From positions 106,603 to 170,602 of the forward strand of contig JAIYBC010000004.1 in the NCBI GenBank assembly GCA_027488845.1: 64,000 bases of DNA, read 5' to 3'. The stretch's first letter is position 1. Each line of letters starts with the position of its first letter. Below the pieces are notes generated by a model. That model ran no database searches and had not been told where the DNA came from. It saw only the letters and a list, made by a program, of their open reading frames with translations. This document shows, piece after piece, positions 43,566 through 51,783 of this stretch. This DNA is from Verrucomicrobiales bacterium. Lineage in GTDB: Bacteria; Verrucomicrobiota; Verrucomicrobiia; Limisphaerales; UBA9464. A program made the translations under genes and the position numbers.

Positions 43566-44204
43566 ATGGAGAACCCGGATGATTCCCTCGCCACGCGGGC
43601 CAGCCTGCTCGAGCGCCTGCGCGACTGGGACGACCAGGCCGGTTGGCGCGAGTTCTTCGACCGGTACTGGCGCCTGATCTACAACGTCGCCCGGAAGGCG
43701 GGCCTGCAGGACGCCGAGGCCCAGGACATCGTCCAGGACACCCTGCTCTCCGTGGCCCGCAAGCTTCCCGGCTTCCACTACGACCCCTCCCTCGGATCGT
43801 TCAAGGGCTGGCTCCTGCTCATCGTCCGGTCCCGCATCACGGACTTCCGTCGCCGACGTGCGGTGCGTCCCCCTCTCGACGCCACGCCGGAGAACGGAGA
43901 CGGGCGGGACACGGCCTTCATCGAACGGCTTCCGGCGGAAGACACCGCCGGGGTGGAGGCCGTCTGGCAGGAGGAATGGGAACGGAACCTCCTCGAGGGC
44001 GCCCTCGCGAAGGTGAAGGCCACGGTGGCCGCGCGGCAGTTCCTCGTGTTCCAGATGACCACCACCCAGGGGCTGCCGGTGTCCACCGTGGCCCGGACCC
44101 TCGGGATCAACGCGGCACAGGTCTACCTCGCCCGACACCGGGTCGCCCGGGCGATCCGGAACGAGGTGGATCGGCTGCGCCGCCTCCAGGAGAAGGGGCC
44201 CTGA
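43566..44204 (+). CDS. ECF-type sigma-70 family RNA polymerase sigma factor
   Basis: 212 residues with region sigma2 (FFDRYWRLIYNVARKAGLQDAEAQDIVQDTLLSVARKL, then GSFKGWLLLIVRSRITDFRRRR) and a sigma4 helix-turn-helix (TTQGLPVSTVARTLGINAAQVYLARHRVARAIRNEVDRL). No anti-sigma gene with a zinc motif is adjacent; the Ser/Thr kinase gene begins 5 nt after the stop. ECF factors cotranscribed with Ser/Thr kinases form recognised groups in Planctomycetes and relatives, where phosphorylation replaces anti-sigma control. That role here is inference from position. Confidence 0.92.
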   Translation: MENPDDSLATRASLLERLRDWDDQAGWREFFDRYWRLIYNVARKAGLQDAEAQDIVQDTLLSVARKLPGFHYDPSLGSFKGWLLLIVRSRITDFRRRRAVRPPLDATPENGDGRDTAFIERLPAEDTAGVEAVWQEEWERNLLEGALAKVKATVAARQFLVFQMTTTQGLPVSTVARTLGINAAQVYLARHRVARAIRNEVDRLRRLQEKGP

Positions 44205-44209
44205 AGGTC

Positions 44210-47152
44210 ATGGACCCGGAAGCCCAATCCGGAGGGTCGCCCCGTCGTCCGCCCCCCTTGGTGCCGGACCACCAGTTGCTGCGCCCGGTCGGCCGCGGCG
44301 CCTACGGGGAAGTGTGGTTGGCGAGGAACGTGATGGGAACGTTGCGGGCCGTGAAGGTGGTGCGACGCGACGCCTTCGAGGAGGGCCGTCCCTACGAACG
44401 GGAGTTCCGGGGAGTCCGCCACTACGAGCCCGTCTCGCGGGGATCCGAGGCGTTGGTGCACATCCTCCACGTCGGACGCGACGACGACGCCGGGCTCTTC
44501 TACTACGTGATGGAGCTGGCGGACGACGAGGATCCGACCGCCACGGTCCTTCTCCGTCGCGCTTCCGGTGCGGACGCCCCGGAAACCTACGTGCCAAGGA
44601 CGCTCCGCACGGAACTCCGCCGTCTGGGGAGGCTCCCGCTGGGGGACGTGATGGACCTGGCGACATCGCTGGCTTCCGGACTCGGGCACCTCCATCGCCA
44701 TGGGCTGGTGCACCGGGACATCAAGCCCGCGAACATCATCCGCGTGCACGGTGCGGCCAAGCTCGCCGATCCCGGCCTGGCCGGCCTCGCGGGCGAGTCG
44801 AGGACCTTCGTCGGGACCGAGGGATTCGTGCCCCCGGAAGGACCGGGCAGCGTCCGCGCCGACCTCTACGCCCTGGGCAAGGTCCTCTACGAAGCCAGCA
44901 CCGGCCTGGACCGGAACCGGTTTCCGGAGATCCCGTCGGATTGGGTCGGCGATCCGACCGCGGCCGACCACATCGAGTTCCACGAGGTCGTCCTGAGGGC
45001 CTGCGAAGGGGATCCCGCGCGGCGGTATCCGGATGCCGCCGCGCTGGCCGCGGACGTCGCGCTGTTGCGCAGCGGCCGGTCGGTCCGCGCCCTGAGACGG
45101 CTGGAGCGCCGCGCCGCTGCGGTGCGCCTTGTGGCGGTCGCGGCAGCGGTCCTCCTGTCGGTGGTCGGCACGGCCTGGTGGGCCGCCCGACGGGACGTGG
45201 CGCGTGAACGGGAACTGAGGGTCCGGATCGCCGCCGCGGAACGGGACGCCCGCCTGCGACTGCAGCAGTCGTGGGTCGCCCGGGCGCGTGCCGAGCGGCT
45301 TGCCGGCGGCTTCGGCGCCCGGACACGGGCCGTCGCCGCCTTGCACGAGGCGGCTTCCCTGGGTGACACGATCTGCAGCGAACCCTCCTGGCGACAGGAG
45401 TCCACGGCCGCCAGGGCGCTCTGGGAGGCGCGTTGGAGTCCGTTCCCGGAAACCGCTTCGGAGACGCCGACGGACCCGATGTGGGTCGCCACCGACCGGA
45501 CCCACACCTGGCTCGGAACCATCCAGGGCGACGGTGAGATCCGGCTGCGCAACCGCACCGACGGAACGGTCCGGACCCAATCCGCCCCGGGGTGGCTTCC
45601 GGACCAGCTCGTGGAGATCACGCCCTCCGGAACGGCCATCCGCGTCCGCAACGGTCCAGCGGACTGGATCGGACATCTTCCAACCGGCTCCTGGTTCCCG
45701 GCAAAGGGCGCGGCGACGCTGGCACCCGATGGCGCCTCGTTCGTCCACATGGATTCCCGGGGAAGGCCGGTCCGCATCCGGATTCCGGAGGCATCGGCCG
45801 GCCCTGCGTGGCAGGCGGATCCCGGAGGTGGAACCCGTTGGTCGCTCCTGTCGTTCTCGCCCAGTGGGCAGCGGATCGCGGCCGCGGAGGCCGGCCGGGC
45901 AAGGGTGGTTCTTTGGGATCCCGAGTCGGGTGCCGCCGTCGGCGAGATTGCCACGGCCTCCGAGGCGTCTTCCCTGGCCTGGTCGGCGGACGGACTCCGT
46001 CTCGCCGTCGGCACCCACGGCGGCGGCGTGCTCCTCTGCGCCCTGCCGGACACCGATCCCGTCTGGACTCTCGCGGTGCACGCGGGCTCCGTGCGCTGCC
46101 TCACCATGGATCCCCCCGGATGCCTTCTATTGTCCGGCGCCGACGACGAGACCGTCCACCTCATCGATGCGGGCCAGGGGATCGACCTGGGAAACGGAGC
46201 GCAGACCGCCTGGAACGCGCTGTTCTCACCCGACGGCCGCTCGGTGGGGCCGGTCGCCGAGAACGGGACCAACGGACTGCTCCGCATCGAGCCGCCGTCG
46301 GGGCTGGTCCGCGTCCGGACCCGCGGGCTGGGTGGTTCCGACGGGGCGCTCGCGTGGACTGCGGACGGAACCGGCCTCCTCGGCACCAGCGAAGGCGGAC
46401 TGCACCGATGGGATCCCCGGGGCACGTGGATCCGTTCGTGGACGATTCCAGGCATCGACCAGCTTTTCGTGCAGGGCACGCGGATCTGGTTCCGGAACGG
46501 AGCCGGGATCGGAAGCATCGATCCGCAGGCGGCAGGCGCCGAACCCTCCTGGCTCCGCCAAGGAGCCCGATGGAGCGCCTTGGCGTTCGACGGCGACGCG
46601 GCAAAACCGCTCGTTGCGGACGCCATCGAAGAGCGGATCCACATCGCCGCCGACAAGTGGTGCGAAGGACCCCTGGAACGTCCACGCCGGATCGCCGTGG
46701 GATCGTCCTTCATCGTGGGTGCCTCCGCGTCCGTTTCGAACCTCGTCGTGTGGAACCGAACCGACGGGCGCCGGCTCCGAAACCTCCCCTCGTCGCCCGG
46801 GGCGACACCCTCCTTCGACCCGTCGGGACGTTGGCTGGCGGTGGCCGACCGCGAGCCCCGGATCTGGGACACGCTGGACTGGACGTGGCGTGCGCTTGCA
46901 GGCGGTGGAGCCAGGGCCGCGGCCTCCTTCGATCCCAAGGGTCGATTCCTGGCCGTGGCGAGCGGCGGGAGGGAAGTCCGTCGGGTCCGGCTCCCGGACC
47001 TCCAACCCATGACCGTCCTCGAAGGTCCGGTCGGCATCCGCATCGTCGCGGTCACCGCCTCCCCGGATGGAAACCGCATCGCCGCCCAAGGCCGGCGCGG
47101 CGAGATCCTGATCTGGGACACCCGGGAGGCCGACGCCGACGCGCCGCCCTGA
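44210..47152 (+). CDS. Ser/Thr protein kinase with C-terminal WD40-type propeller
   Basis: 980 residues. The N-terminal Hanks-type kinase has a P-loop LLRPVGRGAYGEVWLAR, the Lys of RAVKVVRR, the catalytic HRDIKPANII near residue 170, and an activation segment GTEGFVPPEGPG. The DFG motif reads ADPG, so Phe is replaced by Pro; the metal-binding Asp is kept. A transmembrane helix (AVRLVAVAAAVLLSVVGTAWWA) near residue 310 separates it from WD40-like blades (LLSFSPSGQRIAAAE, SLAWSADGLRLAVGTHGG, LLLSGADDETVHLID, VTASPDGNRIAAQGRRGEILIWD). It probably senses through the propeller and acts on the ECF factor encoded just before it. Confidence 0.88.
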   Translation: MDPEAQSGGSPRRPPPLVPDHQLLRPVGRGAYGEVWLARNVMGTLRAVKVVRRDAFEEGRPYEREFRGVRHYEPVSRGSEALVHILHVGRDDDAGLFYYVMELADDEDPTATVLLRRASGADAPETYVPRTLRTELRRLGRLPLGDVMDLATSLASGLGHLHRHGLVHRDIKPANIIRVHGAAKLADPGLAGLAGESRTFVGTEGFVPPEGPGSVRADLYALGKVLYEASTGLDRNRFPEIPSDWVGDPTAADHIEFHEVVLRACEGDPARRYPDAAALAADVALLRSGRSVRALRRLERRAAAVRLVAVAAAVLLSVVGTAWWAARRDVARERELRVRIAAAERDARLRLQQSWVARARAERLAGGFGARTRAVAALHEAASLGDTICSEPSWRQESTAARALWEARWSPFPETASETPTDPMWVATDRTHTWLGTIQGDGEIRLRNRTDGTVRTQSAPGWLPDQLVEITPSGTAIRVRNGPADWIGHLPTGSWFPAKGAATLAPDGASFVHMDSRGRPVRIRIPEASAGPAWQADPGGGTRWSLLSFSPSGQRIAAAEAGRARVVLWDPESGAAVGEIATASEASSLAWSADGLRLAVGTHGGGVLLCALPDTDPVWTLAVHAGSVRCLTMDPPGCLLLSGADDETVHLIDAGQGIDLGNGAQTAWNALFSPDGRSVGPVAENGTNGLLRIEPPSGLVRVRTRGLGGSDGALAWTADGTGLLGTSEGGLHRWDPRGTWIRSWTIPGIDQLFVQGTRIWFRNGAGIGSIDPQAAGAEPSWLRQGARWSALAFDGDAAKPLVADAIEERIHIAADKWCEGPLERPRRIAVGSSFIVGASASVSNLVVWNRTDGRRLRNLPSSPGATPSFDPSGRWLAVADREPRIWDTLDWTWRALAGGGARAAASFDPKGRFLAVASGGREVRRVRLPDLQPMTVLEGPVGIRIVAVTASPDGNRIAAQGRRGEILIWDTREADADAPP

Positions 47153-47176
47153 CCGGCGTTCCATGAAACGCGCGGT

Positions 47177-50100
47177 TCAGGTCCAGTCCCCGATCGATTC
47201 CACGTGCGCGGCGGAACCGTCGCGAAGCCAGCCGTCGAGCTGGGCGGGATCCTTCAGCTGCTGGCCGCGACGACGCGGCACGACGACGAACCGCGAGTCG
47301 ATCTCGGGCAACGCCGTGAGGTCGCTCCAGAGCTTCTCGAACTGCGCCACCGGGAAGACGTCCTCCTGGCCGTGGCCCCAGCGCTTCTTGACGTCCTTGA
47401 TGGTGACGTAGGTCGGGAGCCTCGCGGCCAACCGGCGGATCGCCGCGGTGACGACGGCACCGTCGCCCTCGAGGATCTCCGCACGCCCCAGGCCGAACGC
47501 CGCCAGCAGGCGGTCGAGGTCGATCCAGGTGGTCATCGAGTTGTAGTAGCGCAGCCCGAACTCGTCCTCCTCACGGGCCATGGCGAGGCCCTCGACAAGC
47601 CGCGGACGTCCCTGCACCCGGGCGAGGCCGCCGCCGCGGTCCTCAAGCCGGCGTTGGATGACCTCGAAGGTCAGCGCGGCGCCGCTCGCGATGTGACGCC
47701 CAAGCAGGCGGGGATCCAGGTCCGCGCCCAGGGTGTCGATGTTGTGCAGAAGCAGGTACTTCAGGTTCGGGCGCTCCCGGAGGAGGGCAGCGAGTACGCC
47801 GTTGCGGAACAGGTTCGGCACCTCGAAGAAATGTCCGACCGGGTGCAGGCACTGGAGCGGGACATTGTCCGTGTAGTCCGTCGCCTCCCCGGCGGAACGG
47901 GCCCATCCGATGAGGGCGGCGCGCAGGCTGTCGCGGACCTTCTGCTGCTGCACGTCCAACACCTGCTGCGGCATCTCCTCCCACGCGAATCGCAGGTCCC
48001 GTTCCGTCGGGATGAAGCGCAGCCCGACGCTGCGTCCAGGGGAGAGGTGGAGCGGCCCCACATAGCCGTAGCGACCGACGTCCTCGAGGAACCGGGCGGT
48101 CGGTCCGTCGGTGAGGTAGCTGGTGGTGAAAAGGTGCGGGACCGGCGTCCCGGAAAGGCGCGAGGCGCGGCGGGATTTCGCGAGGTGGGTCTCGATGAAG
48201 GTACGATGGCGTCCCGCGAGACGGGCGAACGGATGCAACGCCTTGCAGGTGCCGGCGCCGCCGGTCCAACGGGAGCCGGCTCCGGCTGCGAGCGTCACGA
48301 CGGCGACTTCGCCGCGGCGCAGCGACTCCGATCCCCGATCCAGGTCCCCATCCCACGACGCACAGGGACCTTCAGGCAGCCTCTCCACGTCGGAATCGAG
48401 AACGTCCTCGACCTTGGCGTCGGCGCGGAGCCGGTTCTGGGCGAGGCCGATGCGTCCCTCGCGGAGGTCCGACCGCACCTGTTCGTGGAGCTCCGGATCG
48501 AAGCCGTTGCGGCGAAGCAGCTCGGGGAGCGAACCGTCGCCCGAGGCCTGGGAACGGCCGCGCGGAAGCAGGACGTCGAACAAGGTCTGCACCATGCCGG
48601 CCAGCTCGGGACGGGTGCGGCAGGCCGCGCCGAAGTTGTCGATCTCGGCCCGCCGGGCCGCCGGGAGTCCGCTGCGGTCCGAACGCAGGAGCCGCGGCAG
48701 GGTCAGCGCATAGTAGTTCGGCGGCATCAGGGCGTCCGCCCCGGTGACCAGCTCGGCGAAGGTCCCGTTCTCGTTGATCGCGTAGTCGAACACGACCGGA
48801 TCCATCGCGAACGGCAGCGCGGACGACAGCGACCGCTTGGTCTCCAGCAGGATCGTCCTCAGACGTTCCTGGGCCTCCGCCTTGCGGTGGGGCGCGAAGA
48901 TGAATCCCATGCCGCCGCCGGACATCCCGCCCAGCATCCAGAATCCCCAGAAATCCCGGCCGAAGTCGGCTTCGCAGCGTGCGATGACCTGCTCGGTGAA
49001 ATGGTTGGTGGCCCACGGGATGATGGCCTGCAGGGGCTGTCGGAAGTTGCGCGTCGTCGCCGCACCCAAAGCACGGATGTCGCCGCGCCGAAGCGCCGAA
49101 ATCACCTCGTCGAGCACCCCGAGGGCGTCCTGGCGCGCCCGCCATTCCGCCGGGGAACGCAGCAGGTACTTCTCGGTGACCATCTCCAGGATCGGACCGA
49201 CGTTCTGCGCCATGCCGCCGTGGACCACGACCAGCGAATCCATCAGGGCACGCCGCGCGGAATCCGGGATCTCGTCGCGCGAATAGACGTGGTGCACCGG
49301 CATCAGCCGGCCCCGGGAAACGCCCCATTCCGGATCGTCCTCGCCCGCCGGAACCCCGGTGATGAGCTTGATGCCCGGCCAGACGCCCCCGGAGTCCTGC
49401 CATCCGCCACCGGAGCCGCCGAGCCATTCGCCGAGGAGCGCCCGCGCCAGGACCAGCCGGCGTTCGGACTCCTCCAACGGGCCGGTCAACGAGGCCGCCT
49501 GGCCTGTGGCCCGCATGCATACGCTGATGAGGGAACCCAGCAGGTTGGTGCTGACCGCGAGACGCGAGCCCTTGGGGATGTCGTTGACGCACGAGCAGAT
49601 CTCCAACCCGAGGCCGGGGCCGACCACTCGGGCGAGCAGTTCCTCGAGGGATTGGCCGGAGCCCTCGATTCCGGGAGGGACGATGCCCGAGGCGATCACC
49701 GCGGCCTTCAGCAGGCCGAGGTAGTCGCGGGCGAAATCGAACACGTCGCCCAACGAGGTCAGGTCCGCCGTGGCACCCAGGTCGACGGAGGTCAGCCTCA
49801 GGACGGGCTCCTCGATCACCCGGAGCCAGGCCCCCACAGGAGGACGCGGCGCCGCATCACGGCCGTGCACACCGAGGTCGACCGAGATGTTCAGCACCTT
49901 CGCGCCCTCCGGGAAGTCCATCCCGAGGAAGAAGATGTCCGACCAGGCCGAATGGGTGAGGTCCATGCGGACCGGCGTGTGCTCGCGCAAGATGGGGAAG
50001 GTCCCGTCGGAGGACCGTACCCGGAGTTCCGGCCGGAGACGGAGCGGCTGGTCGGCCGGATGTCCCATGCGGAACATCCACTGGTTGCCTCGGACGGTCC

Positions 50101-50518
50101 GGACGCTCCGCCGGACCTGGTCGGCCAGCGTCTGGAAGCCAAGCCGGTGGTAGGAGGCCGCCAGCGCCGAACAGAGGCCGTCCGAAGGGCCGTTCGCCTC
50201 CTGAGCGGCGAGGAAGGTGTCGATCGCCTCCTCGAAACGGCGTCCAAGCAGATGCTCGAAGCCCTGGAACGGGATCAGCGTCCCGGAACCCGCAGGGGAC
50301 AGGCGGGTGGGCAGCTGGAAACGGTGGAGCGCCGCGAGGAAGAACAGGGCCCGCACCCGCTCGTAGAGGTTCTCGGCGCCGCGCCGGAAGGCATCCAAGG
50401 CACGGCCAGCCTCCAGCAACTCGGCCACCTCGCGACCTTCCGCCCAATCGTCGAGGGACCGGTTCCGGACCGCCGGATCCGGAGAGGTGATCTGGGCGAC
50501 GAGAGGGTGTTCGGTCAC
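47177..50518 (-). CDS. Bifunctional protein: GHMP-type sugar kinase (fucokinase-like) fused to a UDPGP-type uridylyltransferase
   Basis: 1113 residues. The N-terminal part, about residues 1-150, is helical and not identified. About 175-640 matches the L-fucokinase branch of the GHMP kinases: PVRMDLTHSAWSD (motif 1, near 184), PKGSRLAVSTNLLGSLISV (motif 2, near 315), GGGWQDSGGVWPGIKLI, and GGMSGGGMGFIF (motif 3, near 530). From about 735 on comes a UDPGP-family nucleotidyltransferase: VVTLAAGAGSRWTGGAGTCK (near 742), VGHFFEVPNLFRNGVLAALL, YLLLHNIDTLGADLD, RVQGRPRLVEG and YYNSMTTWIDLDRLL. It could phosphorylate a free sugar and then activate it with UTP. Domain order is the reverse of the Bacteroides FKP enzyme and the transferase half is of another family. 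The substrate is unknown. Confidence 0.83.
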   Translation of the reverse strand: MTEHPLVAQITSPDPAVRNRSLDDWAEGREVAELLEAGRALDAFRRGAENLYERVRALFFLAALHRFQLPTRLSPAGSGTLIPFQGFEHLLGRRFEEAIDTFLAAQEANGPSDGLCSALAASYHRLGFQTLADQVRRSVRTVRGNQWMFRMGHPADQPLRLRPELRVRSSDGTFPILREHTPVRMDLTHSAWSDIFFLGMDFPEGAKVLNISVDLGVHGRDAAPRPPVGAWLRVIEEPVLRLTSVDLGATADLTSLGDVFDFARDYLGLLKAAVIASGIVPPGIEGSGQSLEELLARVVGPGLGLEICSCVNDIPKGSRLAVSTNLLGSLISVCMRATGQAASLTGPLEESERRLVLARALLGEWLGGSGGGWQDSGGVWPGIKLITGVPAGEDDPEWGVSRGRLMPVHHVYSRDEIPDSARRALMDSLVVVHGGMAQNVGPILEMVTEKYLLRSPAEWRARQDALGVLDEVISALRRGDIRALGAATTRNFRQPLQAIIPWATNHFTEQVIARCEADFGRDFWGFWMLGGMSGGGMGFIFAPHRKAEAQERLRTILLETKRSLSSALPFAMDPVVFDYAINENGTFAELVTGADALMPPNYYALTLPRLLRSDRSGLPAARRAEIDNFGAACRTRPELAGMVQTLFDVLLPRGRSQASGDGSLPELLRRNGFDPELHEQVRSDLREGRIGLAQNRLRADAKVEDVLDSDVERLPEGPCASWDGDLDRGSESLRRGEVAVVTLAAGAGSRWTGGAGTCKALHPFARLAGRHRTFIETHLAKSRRASRLSGTPVPHLFTTSYLTDGPTARFLEDVGRYGYVGPLHLSPGRSVGLRFIPTERDLRFAWEEMPQQVLDVQQQKVRDSLRAALIGWARSAGEATDYTDNVPLQCLHPVGHFFEVPNLFRNGVLAALLRERPNLKYLLLHNIDTLGADLDPRLLGRHIASGAALTFEVIQRRLEDRGGGLARVQGRPRLVEGLAMAREEDEFGLRYYNSMTTWIDLDRLLAAFGLGRAEILEGDGAVVTAAIRRLAARLPTYVTIKDVKKRWGHGQEDVFPVAQFEKLWSDLTALPEIDSRFVVVPRRRGQQLKDPAQLDGWLRDGSAAHVESIGDWT

Positions 50519-50616
50519 GCCGGGTTACCTTCTTCGAATCCAGTCTCCAAGGTCAACGGCCACGGAGTCCACCCCGGGACTCGCCTTCGTCGGTCCCGCC
50601 CCTTCAACCTCCACGC

Positions 50617-51102
50617 ATGGCCCATATCCACGAGAAGATCGATTTCACCGTGGCGCTTCTCATCGTCGAGGGACCACGGATCCTCGTGATCCACCACCGC
50701 AAGCTCGGCAAATGGCTTCCCGTCGGCGGGCACGTGGAATTGGACGAGGACCCGGAGCAGGCGGCGTTGAGGGAGGCGCGGGAGGAGACCGGCCTCGAGG
50801 TGGAGCTGGTGGGGGAACGTCCACCCACGACCGAGCCCGGCACCCGCGCCCTCATCGCGCCAAGGTTCCTCGACGTCCATCGCATCTCCGCCACCCACGA
50901 GCACATCGGCATGATCTACTTCGCGCGGCCGCGTTCGGGCTCGTTGACCCTGGCCGCGGCGGAACACCACGACATCCGCTGGTGCACCGCGGACGAACTC
51001 GACCGCCTGGAGCCGCCGATGAGTGGCGCGGTCCGGTGGTACTGCCTGAAGGCGTTGGAGGAGCTGTCGTCCGTGGGCAACGATTCCCGGCGGAACCCGT
51101 AA
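50617..51102 (+). CDS. NUDIX hydrolase
   Basis: 161 residues with a full Nudix box, GGHVELDEDPEQAALREAREETGLEV (G-x5-E-x7-REUxEExGU), within a typical alpha/beta fold. It opens with IDFTVALLIVEGPRILVIHHRKLGKWLPVGG. The substrate is likely a nucleoside diphosphate derivative; nothing narrows it further. It is divergent from the kinase-uridylyltransferase fusion across about 100 nt, so it could act on sugar nucleotides, which is conjecture. Confidence 0.9.
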   Translation: MAHIHEKIDFTVALLIVEGPRILVIHHRKLGKWLPVGGHVELDEDPEQAALREAREETGLEVELVGERPPTTEPGTRALIAPRFLDVHRISATHEHIGMIYFARPRSGSLTLAAAEHHDIRWCTADELDRLEPPMSGAVRWYCLKALEELSSVGNDSRRNP

Positions 51103-51161
51103 CCGCCTCGTATCCCTCGCTGTCTGCGACCGTCGAAGCTCAATCCAACACTCAGATCGAC

Positions 51162-51743
51162 ATGAAAGCCCTTCACACACTGCTCCATGGCGGCCGGATC
51201 TCCGGACTTTGCGCCATCCTCGCCGTCTCCACCGTCCTGAGCCCGGCCCAGGCCCAGAACGACAACCCGCGTCCCGACCGCCAGGGCGGAGGCCAAGGCG
51301 GCCCCGGCGGACCCGGCGGCCGTGGGAACTTCGATCCGGCCCAGATGCAGCAGCGCATGATGGAACGGCTCCGCGAGGAGCTCGGCTTCACCGACGAGAC
51401 CGAGTGGAAGGCGATCCAGCCGCTGGTCCAGAAGGTGTTTGAGAACCGCGTCTCCGGCGCGGCCGGCATGGGCCGCCTGATGGGACCGGGCCGTCGCGGC
51501 GGCAACGACCAGGGCGGCGGTGGCCGTCGTGGCGGCTTCGGCGGCTCCAGCCCCGAGGCCGAGGCCCTCCAGAAGACCATCGACGACAACGCCCCGGCGG
51601 CCCAGATCAAGGACGCCCTCGCCAAGTACAAGGCCTCGCAGAAGGCCAAGCAGGAGAAGCTGGAAGCGGCCCAGAACGACCTGCGCAAGGTCCTCACGGT
51701 GAAGCAGGAGGCGGCCGCCACCCTGCTCGGCCTGCTCAACTGA
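51162..51743 (+). CDS. Exported Gly-rich helical protein, unknown function
   Basis: 193 residues. A signal peptide ending in LSPAQAQ is followed by a Gly/Pro-rich stretch (GGGQGGPGGPGGRGNF) and an amphipathic helical domain (MMERLREELGFTDETEWKAIQPLVQKVFENR). A second Gly-rich linker and a C-terminal helix follow (KDALAKYKASQKAKQEKLEAAQNDLRKVLTVKQEAAATLLGLL). The helical parts look like periplasmic Spy/CpxP-type or LTxxQ-like proteins. It stands 40 nt before gspE, in the same orientation, so it may be part of the secretion operon. Confidence 0.75.
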   Translation: MKALHTLLHGGRISGLCAILAVSTVLSPAQAQNDNPRPDRQGGGQGGPGGPGGRGNFDPAQMQQRMMERLREELGFTDETEWKAIQPLVQKVFENRVSGAAGMGRLMGPGRRGGNDQGGGGRRGGFGGSSPEAEALQKTIDDNAPAAQIKDALAKYKASQKAKQEKLEAAQNDLRKVLTVKQEAAATLLGLLN

Positions 51744-51783
51744 GCCGGACCCCGCCCCACGCCCATCCGCCCCGAGGAACCCG

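Noticed and set aside
47204-50689. 1161-aa plus-strand ORF opposite the kinase-uridylyltransferase
   Set aside because: The minus-strand protein has a full set of GHMP and UDPGP motifs; the plus frame has none.
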